The position numbers were made by a program, and so were the translations under genes. DNA of 64,000 nucleotides from Setophaga petechia (lineage: Eukaryota > Chordata > Aves > Passeriformes > Parulidae), in the NCBI GenBank assembly GCA_024362935.1, contig JANCRA010000018.1:682001-746000 (forward strand), given 5' to 3'. Position 1 is the stretch's first letter. The number at the start of each line of letters is the position of its first letter. This document shows positions 56,043 to 64,000 of the stretch, in pieces. The notes beneath the pieces are model-generated. The model saw nothing but the letters and a program-made list of their open reading frames with translations. It was not told the DNA's origin and ran no database searches.

Positions 56043-58455
56043 TGGGAGTGCCAAGGATTTCCTCTATGCAGGGTACTGGAGAAACAAAAAGTTTACACAC
56101 AGAAGCTTCCAGTCAGTGATCAGACTGTGTGAATCTACCTGTGATTGTTCCTTTTCATACCTACAACTCCTTATCAGGGCCTAATAAATTCAGCTCAATT
56201 GTTAGTATAGCTCTCCCAGAGGTTACTAATTTTAAGAGGCCATTTTCATTATTCTTCTGAAGGAGCCATAGATGCAGATCCAATATTTGATGGTTTAACT
56301 GATTTTAAGGTTGGACCCCAGCTGCTAAACCAGCTCCTTGCTTCAGCAACTTATTCAGGACTTTAGGTAGGATTTAATGAAAAATCTTTTTTCTTTCTTA
56401 TTCAATATTCAAAGTTAGCATTGATAAGTTGTGAAATTGTGCTGTTTTTTATTTTGCCATTTAAGCAGTAGTTTTTTTTTGGGAAGAATTCATCCCTGAT
56501 GGAGCCATTTGAGGCCAGCCTTACATGAAGGCCACTGAAGAATCCCTCAAACCTGAACAATTTTCCAGCTTAAATACAGAAGGGAGGTGAGGCCCTCTGG
56601 AACTCCCTGCCATTCCCACCTCTCCTTGCTCTTCTGCATCCTCAAAACCCTGTAGAGTTTAAAGTTTTCAGGATTGCCCAGGCAGAGACTGATTCCTTCA
56701 TTTTAAATATCTGACTAAACCACATTGTACTGTTGAGGTGGATCAAAAAAAAAAGCAGCAGAATGGCAAAACTGCTGCAAAGCTGTGAGAACAGAGGCAT
56801 TTTCTGATTTTTTGGTGTGCAATGCAGATGCAAACAAGCACCACTTCTTTCCCTCCATTTGCATATCTGTAAATGACTGGGTAGGAGGAGGCCAGCTGGA
56901 TTCGGTTACACAGAAAGGTAAAAATCTTTTGCTTCTGATTTTTCATTTTGCAGATTTGAGCAGGGTCACATCCTGAATTTCTTTCCAGACTTCGGAGAAA
57001 GGAGCGAAGCTCTCAGCGGCGCACGGTGATGGGAATCACTAAAAGAAATTCTATTTTTGCACTAATAATTAATGTTTGGTCTCGTGCAGTGAACCACAGC
57101 AAGCACATTTGAGGGCATTAGAGCTGCTTAGGGAGATTTCAGGGGACACTAATCTGCAGGACTTTCACTGACAACCCAAAGGCAGCGTCACGTGAGAGCC
57201 TGATCAGGGCAAACCCTCCCCAGCCCATCTGCAGCAGCCCTGAGCACAGAGCTCCCCAGCCTGGCATTCCTCAGCTTGCTGGATTTACTGAGGTCACAGC
57301 TGGATTTTTTGGTGTGCCAGAATGATTTTTATTATTTTAGAATAATAGAAATTATTATTCTATTAATAATTGTAATAAGTTATAATTTTATAATGGTAGA
57401 AGTATAAAACAGTAAAATTTTATATTTAAATATAAATATTTCAACTATAAATATAATAATTTATATTAGAAATAATATAAAGGCTCCAGGTTAGTGACAG
57501 AGATGTCTCCCAGCCCAGGACGAGAAGCAATCCTCTTGCTCTGTGTGATTTTCACCTACTTAATAATAATAACGACAAACAACAGCACTCATCATCATCA
57601 CCACTGCCAAGAACAACAACTACAACAACAATCGTTACAATAACAACAATGTTACCTTTCACTAGCTCCTTATAAGCCTTGATCATTATTTAATGCATCT
57701 TCTTAAGCATTTTTTTTATTCTTTTCTTCATGCTTCAAGTTGCAGCATCTCCTGGCAGTGCCATAATTTCTGCACATACAGCAAGGCAAGGGTGATCAAA
57801 CTGGGACACAAACCTAGAGGAGTAGGTGGACAGTAAATAATTATTAATTCTTTCCAGCCATTTGTACCTTAGAGAGGTCTCCAGAGTGTTGTCACTCTGA
57901 ATTATTGGCCTTTGCTGATGAGCAGAATCCTAGAGTTACTCACAGACAGCTCTTTTGTACTTGGTGCAACATGAAATAGAACTAAACCTTCCCTCTGCCT
58001 GCATTCCCTTATTTCTCACAGGGCTTTAGCAGAGCAGAGGATTTCCCAGGTAACCAGGTGCTGCTCAAAGGCCCTAAAGTTGGAGGGAGATAAAGGCAGA
58101 GCCAAGTAAGTAGAGCAGAGAATTCTCTGGGTTAGGATGACAGACAGGTTAAGATGACAGACATTGTTCCCCCTCCTACTTTGTCAGCTATATTTATTTT
58201 TTTTTTCCAGTGGATTTTCTCCCTTTTGGATTCTCTCTGCACCCTGCAGTACCAGGGAGATGTGCTAACAAAGCTCAGCCAGCCAGGGAAGGGCATGGTC
58301 TTCAACTTGTGCATGGGAGGGGAGCAGAGGGGGATATTTGGAATTTACAGACAGAGGAAGGAATTTGAAGGGCAGTTGGAAAGTCTCAACTTTTAGGAGC
58401 ATCGGGGATTGGATGGTCGGGACAGATGGAGACCAGAGATCTCTGCAGCCAGGTC
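56043..58455. other. Intergenic, AT-rich and low-complexity patches
   Basis: No gene recognised. An AT-rich patch is at 57310-57480 (taataattgtaataagttat type). An AAC/ATC-rich patch is at 57560-57650. Confidence 0.4.
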
Positions 58456-58582
58456 TGGGACTTGGGGTTCATTGCAAAGGGCCTGGGTGCAGGGCCCTGC
58501 TGGGATTTGGGGTTCATTGCAAAGGGCCCTGCTGGGATTTGGGGTTTATTGCAAAGGGCCTGGGTGCAGGGCCCTGCTGGGA
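58456..58582. repeat. Imperfect GC-rich tandem repeat
   Basis: tttggggttcattgcaaagg plus gcc(tgggtgcaggg)ccctgctggga occurs three times; the middle copy lacks the tgggtgcaggg insert. Confidence 0.85.
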
Positions 58583-58644
58583 GCTGCAGCCACAGCTTGG
58601 AGCAGGCCCGAGAGAAGAGAGGGAGAGAGAGGATGAGAGGGAAA

Positions 58645-58715
58645 GAGAGTAAAAGAGTAAGAGAGTAAAAGAGTAAGAGAGTAAAAGGGTAAGAGAGTAA
58701 AAGGGTAAGAGAGTG
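58645..58715. repeat. 16-bp AG-rich tandem repeat
   Basis: gagagtaaaagagtaa (later gagagtaaaagggtaa) is repeated four to five times. Confidence 0.9.
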
Positions 58716-59140
58716 AGGCTCCTGTTACAATACAATAAATCATCTTCTGTGCTGAATATTCTGATTCTCACTAACCAATCTAGTACAATATACAAATCCT
58801 ACAGCATTTACATACAGCCTATAAGAATCATTACATTACCATACTGTGTTACATTTTAAACCCTAAAAAATCCTTTTTGGGCCCCTTCTGCCAAGCTGGC
58901 AGGGTCTGCTCTGAGCCTTGGAGCTCTCTGCAAGCAGAGGGTGTTGTTCCATCAAAAAGGGATCACCTTCAGTCAGCCACACCATTGTTTTCCAGTTGTT
59001 CAATAACTGAGGTATCTCAAAGCTTGCTTTCATTTCAATCTAACTTACAGTTTCCATATTCTCAAAATCTTTTGCCAGACAATCATATTTGTAAGGTTTT
59101 TCTGTTTCATCTTCCCCAACATCGACTGTCTGGCAGTGGT
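58716..59140. mobile_element. Probable ERV LTR-derived sequence
   Basis: The stretch from cctgttacaatacaataaat through ttaaaccctaaaaaatcc and gggccccttctgccaagctg resembles, from memory, a common songbird ERV LTR. No target duplication or coding region was found. The call is tentative. Confidence 0.4.
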
Positions 59141-59952
59141 GCTGGGGATGGCGACTCCTTCCACACCCAGCCTGGAGCACAGGTGCTCCCAGCAGCAAAA
59201 ACCAGAATCCTTGGCATTTTGGGAGAAATAGTGAGGGGTTTGAGCTCCTCCTCCAGCCCCAGGGAAGGGTGCTGGTGGTTATTTCAGTCCCACATTAGCA
59301 CTTTTGGGAGGAAGCCTGGGGGGGTGGGGATGATCAGTCCCGGGAAGGGAGGCGGGAGGTGTGTGCACCTCCATCCTGTCTGCAGGAAATCAGAGCAGGT
59401 TCTGGAGGTACTGTGATTCTGGTTCCCACCTCCTCCAGCCTCTCTTGTGTAACCCTGACTGGATTGGAGCCCTGGCTGCTTGGATTGGAAGGTGGTTTCA
59501 GTCTAAGGCTCCTGGAAGTCCATTTGTTCTCACCAAAATGCCATTTGTTCCTACTTTCTCCCATGCAGGTAACCTGGCTCTGACACAAAGTAGTCCCTCA
59601 AAGGATCCTTGGCTAATTTTAGCAATCCAAGGGTAACTTGCCCCATTTCTTGCAGGTGGAAGGAGCAAAAAACCTTTCTGCACCAAGGCCTTTTTTCTCT
59701 GTTTGTGCCAGTGCGAGTGAGGCAAGAGCCTGACTTTAACAGAACAGATAAAAATAAACCCAGCCATGGACAAAGCCAATTATGTTCTCCATTGCCTAGG
59801 GATGGGCAGCCTAATTTGCAGCTGACAGCAATTTGATGGACTGAACCATCCTTTTTCTGATCCAGCATTTGAAGTAATTTTTATTGTAAACCAATCATTA
59901 GCATGCAGGACTCTGCGTACCGCCGGTGTCACCGTGACAGATTCCCACAGCA
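59141..59952. other. Intergenic, nothing recognised
   Basis: No supportable feature was found. Confidence 0.4.
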
Positions 59953-59978
59953 CTGCTGCTGCTGCTGCTGCTGCTGCT
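59953..59978. repeat. (CTG)n trinucleotide run
   Basis: About 8.7 uninterrupted CTG units immediately precede the 339-bp tandem duplication. Confidence 0.95.
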
Positions 59979-60661
59979 CGGGGCTTTTCCTTCATCCCTC
60001 ACTGCCCTGGCACCTTCTGGCAGGTGCTGGCCATGGCACACCATGGCCCTGTCCCCAGCAGGGCCCTGGGCACAGCAGCTGAGGGGTTGGGTGAGAGGGG
60101 CACTGCCAAACTCATCCCCAGCTCTGGGGGACATCCTCTCAATCTCCTCACTGTTATTTTGGCAGGGCTGCTGAATTCAGTCCTCCAGTCCAGAATATTG
60201 AGGCTGGGAGTTTAGCACTGAGCATTTCCTCCATCTCCATCCGCAATGGCCTCTGATTTTGTTCTCTTGTGTGGTTTATAGGTCATAAAATGATTTCCCC
60301 CTCCCTGAGGAAAAGCTCAGGGCTTTTCCTCCATCCCTCACTGCCCTGGCACCTTCTGGCAGGTGCTGACCATGGCACACCATGGCCCTGTCCCCAGCAG
60401 GGCCCTGGGCACAGCAGCTGAGGGGTTGGGTGAGAGGGGCACTGCCAAACTCATCCCCAGCTCTGGGAGACAAGCTTCAATCCCCTCACTGTCATTTTGG
60501 CAGGGCTGCTGAATTCAGTCCTCCAGTCCAGGATGTGCAGACAGCACATGAGGCTGGGACTTTAGCAGTGAGCATTTCCTCCATCTCCATCCACAATGGC
60601 CTCTGATTTTGCTCTCTTGTGTGGTTTATAGGTCATAAAATGATTTCCCCCTCCCTGAGGA
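59976..60661. repeat. Large tandem duplication, about 339-bp unit, 2 copies
   Basis: 59976-60314 and 60315-60661 share gcttttccttcatccctcac, accatggccctgtccccagc, gaggggttgggtgagagggg and tttataggtcataaaatgat in the same order. Copy 2 has an extra gtgcagacagcacat and lacks a few bases near ctctcaat. Confidence 0.95.
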
Positions 60662-61817
60662 CATTGTACTAGTTTGTGTCTGACATCTGTGCAATGCAGC
60701 AAGTCCTAAGCTGTCGTGTAGCATCCTTCTGTTCCCTGCCTGGGCACAGGGGCACAACTCCTGCCCAGCGTTCTTGGACAGAGCACCACTTCATTACAAC
60801 CAGCTGGAATTTGTTTCCACCAAAGCTTCAGCAATTTCTCTTTGCAGCAGCCCCAGAGCTGTTGGGATTTACTCGTCTGCACCAGGAAAACTTCCCCATG
60901 GAAGCTGTGGGGTGCAGAGGTACAGGGGAATTTGGAGAGGATACATGGAGGGTGCTGCTTCTGCAGAGGTGGTGTGAGCTACATCAACTTTCCAGGTCTG
61001 TGAGAGCTCAGTATAAATCCAGGAGGTTCCATCCACATTTCCTCCTATTTTTAGCTGTGAAATCTGCAATTTCTTCCTTTCCACTGTGGTGTTCAGTAAA
61101 GACTGATTAACAAATGATAGACACCCAGTGCTGCTAACAGGAGCAATAAAACCCTATAATTTTCATGAGACAGGTCACCAAGATTTTCCTCTGATCCTGC
61201 AGAGTTTCAGCAACACCTCCACTCCTGCAAAGCCCTGAGGTAAAGGAGGGTTTTTGAGGCTGTGTCACCAAGCACAGGGATGGTGAGACAGGCCAGAGTC
61301 AGAGCAATTTGTGCACCTCAGCTTCTGCTCCTTCCACTCACCTGTGCCAAGGTACCTGTGTGCTGAAAAGCTGTGAGGAGCAAACTGTATTTTCCACTCA
61401 GGCTTTTGTGCCTTATAATTTACACTGATTACATGTTTGTATTGGCCAAACATAGATATATTGCTTTTATTAGCTCAAAAAGATCAAAGGAAAGATGGAC
61501 AAAGAAGTTTAATCATTTCAGAATAATTTGAAGGTGGTTTTCTGAACCAAATCTAAGCAGGGTGTGTCCTGGCAGGGAGGCTTCTGGAAACATCAAGGCA
61601 CAGGGATGCTCTGCCACAGAGGGGACCCCATGCCTGGTGTTCCAAGGTCCTGCAAGCTGGAGCTGCAGGGACTCAGGTGTGGCTCCTGCCCTTGGTTTTG
61701 GGAGGAGGTTTGGTCACACAGGTGATGGAGAGGTGCAGGATCTGCACTGAGGATTGGGAAAATCTCAGATGGTTGTAGTCAGGTGAGGTTGGGCTCTTTC
61801 TCCAGGCAGCAGTGATA
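60662..61817. other. Intergenic, nothing recognised
   Basis: No supportable gene or repeat. Confidence 0.4.
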
Positions 61818-62077
61818 GAATCAGAGCACACAGTCTCAAGCTGTACCAAGGTTGGATATCAGGAAAAAGTTTTCACAGAAAGGGTGATGAAGTTCTGGAA
61901 TGTTCTGCCCAGGGAGGTGGTGGAGTCCCCATCCCTGGGTGTGTTTAACAAAGCCTGGATGTGGCACTGGGGTCAGGGTTGAGTTGCAGTGTTGGGGCTG
62001 GGTTGGACTCGATGATGCTGAAGGTCTCTTCCAACCTGGTCATTCTGGGAATTCTGTGATTCTGTGAATTCTGTGTC
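61818..62077 (+). mobile_element. CR1 LINE 3' end with (ATTCTGTG)n tail
   Basis: Carries ggttggatatcaggaaaaag, ttctgcccagggaggtggtg, cccatccctgggtgtgttta and ttggactcgatgatgctgaa, then the diagnostic octamer tail attctgtgattctgtg. Confidence 0.9.
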
Positions 62078-62400
62078 TGTACGATTCCACGGGAGGGGCA
62101 GAGAGGCTGGAACACGCAGGAAGCACGGCTGGGATGGCTCTGCAGCAGCCACCAGCGTTCTGGGGATCTCTGCAGGATCTGGGGTGAGAATGGTGCCCTC
62201 AGGGAGCGGCACTGCTGGGAAGCGCCGAGAGCAGCCCTGTTTCCCGAGCAACCCTGCCAAAGGAAACAGATTGCCTCGGGCAAGACATTTAGAGGGTCTT
62301 ACACTTCTCTTTGTGCTTTTAAAGCTGTTCTCGCTGTCGGTGAAGCGCTGCCTGTCCGGGATGGAGCCGGGACACGCTGAGCACACCTGCCCGCATCTGC

Positions 62401-62611
62401 TCGGGGCATCCTCCCGGGGAAACTCGGAGCATCCTTCTGGGGGAAGCTCGGGGCATCTTCCTGGGGAAATTTGGGGCATCCTCCGGGAGGAAATTTGGGA
62501 CATCTTCCCGGAGTAACTCGGGGCATCATCCATGGGGAATTTGGGACATCCTCCATGGGGAAACTCGGGGCATCCTCCATGGGAAACTCGGGGCATCCTC
62601 CATGGGGAAAC
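62401..62611. repeat. 23-24-bp minisatellite, 9 copies
   Basis: The unit gcatcctccatggggaaact plus cggg occurs with gcatc/acatc starts at 62406, 62429, 62453, 62476, 62500, 62523, 62546, 62570 and 62593. It ends exactly at the dispersed repeat that follows. Confidence 0.95.
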
Positions 62612-62615
62612 TTTC

Positions 62616-63008
62616 TTTACAAGGCCTTTTAAGGCTAAACTATCTATTTAAGAAATGATACCTAAATTATTTTCACTTTTGACCCAATAACTGATCACTC
62701 GAAATCCACAATGTGGACTTTTCTGTCCAGTTACAAAATACCACCCAAACCCATGGAGAAGAAAAATAAGCCTCTGTCCTAAACCCTCCATCTTGCTCTA
62801 TATACATTACCATATTCTAAAACCCCAAACTCTGAGTTTTCCAGCCTGTGACACCACAGACTTCCACTCAAACTCCACACCCATAATCCCAGTGCTATCA
62901 CTCGATTTTGGAAGCCTTCTCCATGACCCCAGGTGGAGGTGACCCCCTCTCCTGGGGGTCAGAGTCTGTCAGCACAGAAAGTCTGAAGCTCTCAGCATCC
63001 AGAACTCC
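62616..63008. repeat. Dispersed repeat, probably ERV-derived, copy 2
   Basis: Counterpart of 9283-9822 in the same orientation, without the GAA/GGA expansion. It probably shows the ancestral state at that point (gagaagaaaaataagcctct). Confidence 0.6.
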
Positions 63009-63046
63009 ATCAGGTACTGGCAGAGGGGGTTCCCAATCTCAGGAAA

Positions 63047-63175
63047 TATCACAGAATCACGGAATAGCATCAGGGAATGCTTTGGATTGGAGGGCACCAT
63101 CCAATCATCCACCTTCCACCATCCCAGGGTGCTCCAAGCCCTGTCCCCCTACCCTTGGCCATTTCCAGCCACAGC
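63047..63175 (-). mobile_element. CR1 LINE 3'-end fragment
   Basis: Reverse-complement CR1: tatcacagaatcacggaata, gattggagggcaccatccaa and atcccagggtgctccaagcc. Confidence 0.75.
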
Positions 63176-64000
63176 CATACCCCAATACCCTCATACAGCT
63201 GTTTGCAGCAGGTAAATACATTTCTAGCAAATGTAGGTTATGGCCAACAGTTGCTAAAATTATGTTTCTGTGCACATTTCCCAGTGATTTCCATAGGCCT
63301 GGTCCTCCCATCTGTTTAAAATAAGCCTTAAGACTATTCACCTTGCAGCACTCTATGTTTAGACACTTATTTTTAAGATTTTCATTTCAGTTTTAATGTA
63401 TTCCCTTTTTCTGGAAATCAAAAGAAATCTTGCTAGGAAAATAATTTAAATTTCCATTTCTCCCCTCACATTTTTCCATGTTGATTATTCACAGGTGTCT
63501 CTTATTCTTCTGCAAGGTCTCTGAGTCATGGATCCTTCCCTGACAATCACTGCCATGCACACCCAGCACAGGCCCCAGAGAAGAACAAAGGGATTTTTCA
63601 ATCAAATTACATTTTCAAATAAATTTTCAGACACTAATTTATCTTTTAATTAGGTAAACAGTTGAGACAATAAGCAGAAGTCTTGTGGCAGCCAATTCCT
63701 GCAAATATTCACTCATTCTGGTTCAGTTCTTAGCTACATGATAAGTCAATGTGTTGATCTTTAAGTATTCTCAAGAAATTTGATCTCATTTTAATTGGTG
63801 GAAAAACTGGTCAATAATTGTTATTATATGATCAGTTTGCCTCAAAGTTTGTCTTCTGTATAGATTTTAATATATCTATATAGCTTAAACCAGTTTTCTG
63901 AAAGGGGAAAATAACATTATAACTCATTTTGGGGATTATAAAAGGAGTAATTTTCTTGAAACTGGTCTTTAATACAGCTAATAGCTCTTGGCTTCACCTC
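63176..64000. other. Intergenic to window end, nothing recognised
   Basis: AT-rich sequence without a supportable gene or repeat. Confidence 0.4.

Noticed and set aside
1..64000. tRNA, rRNA, CRISPR, bacterial defence or operon systems
   Set aside because: None seen. Introns, CR1 LINEs, LTRs and CpG islands show this is a vertebrate genome.

Overview
The window is vertebrate nuclear DNA, almost certainly from a bird and probably a songbird. Two neighbouring genes of human 3q26 type lie on the minus strand. The background is full of short CR1 LINE 3' ends with the (ATTCTGTG)n tail, endogenous-retrovirus LTR pieces, many minisatellites, and very GC-rich CpG islands with Ala/Gly/Pro-rich coding sequence. 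The songbird assignment rests on remembered repeat families, not on a search. No bacterial, plasmid or CRISPR features are present.

Region 1 (1-2860, minus): the 5' end of sucrase-isomaltase (SI). A TATA-like/CDX-type promoter lies near 2739-2860. A tiny non-coding exon 1 (about 2673-2714) ends in a consensus donor and appears to carry a complete 7-codon upstream ORF. A 1.5 kb intron follows, then the first coding exon (1031-1151), which encodes the cytosolic tail, membrane anchor and start of the stalk. The rest of SI lies to the left, outside the window.

Region 2 (2.9-41 kb): about 38 kb of intergenic DNA with no gene I can support. It holds tetra- and pentanucleotide arrays, several minisatellites, CR1 fragments, a solo LTR with a 5-bp target duplication (18485-19206), and a second, decayed copy of the SI exon-2 neighbourhood (16515-18020). 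It also holds an inverted, circularly permuted duplication (14403-14840 against 15424-15865), a nested hairpin at 27.6 kb, and a CpG island (40.2-40.9 kb) with three consecutive minisatellites and a strong CTCF-like motif.

Region 3 (41.2-49.3 kb, minus): SLITRK3, a synaptic leucine-rich-repeat membrane protein. Its whole coding sequence sits in the last exon (45188 to about 41195). The reading frame is intact except for a one-base shift in a 10-C run at 42995-43004, probably a sequence error. Candidate splice donors for the non-coding 5' exon lie at 46835 and 46136. A 2 kb CpG island (47.2-49.2 kb) is the likely promoter area.

Region 4 (49.3-64 kb): sequence upstream of SLITRK3 with CR1 and LTR pieces, a 339-bp tandem duplication, a fold-back CR1 and several short tandem arrays. 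No gene is recognised.

SI and SLITRK3 are not functionally linked: one is an intestinal brush-border disaccharidase and the other an organiser of inhibitory synapses. They are syntenic neighbours in the same orientation, as I remember the human locus.
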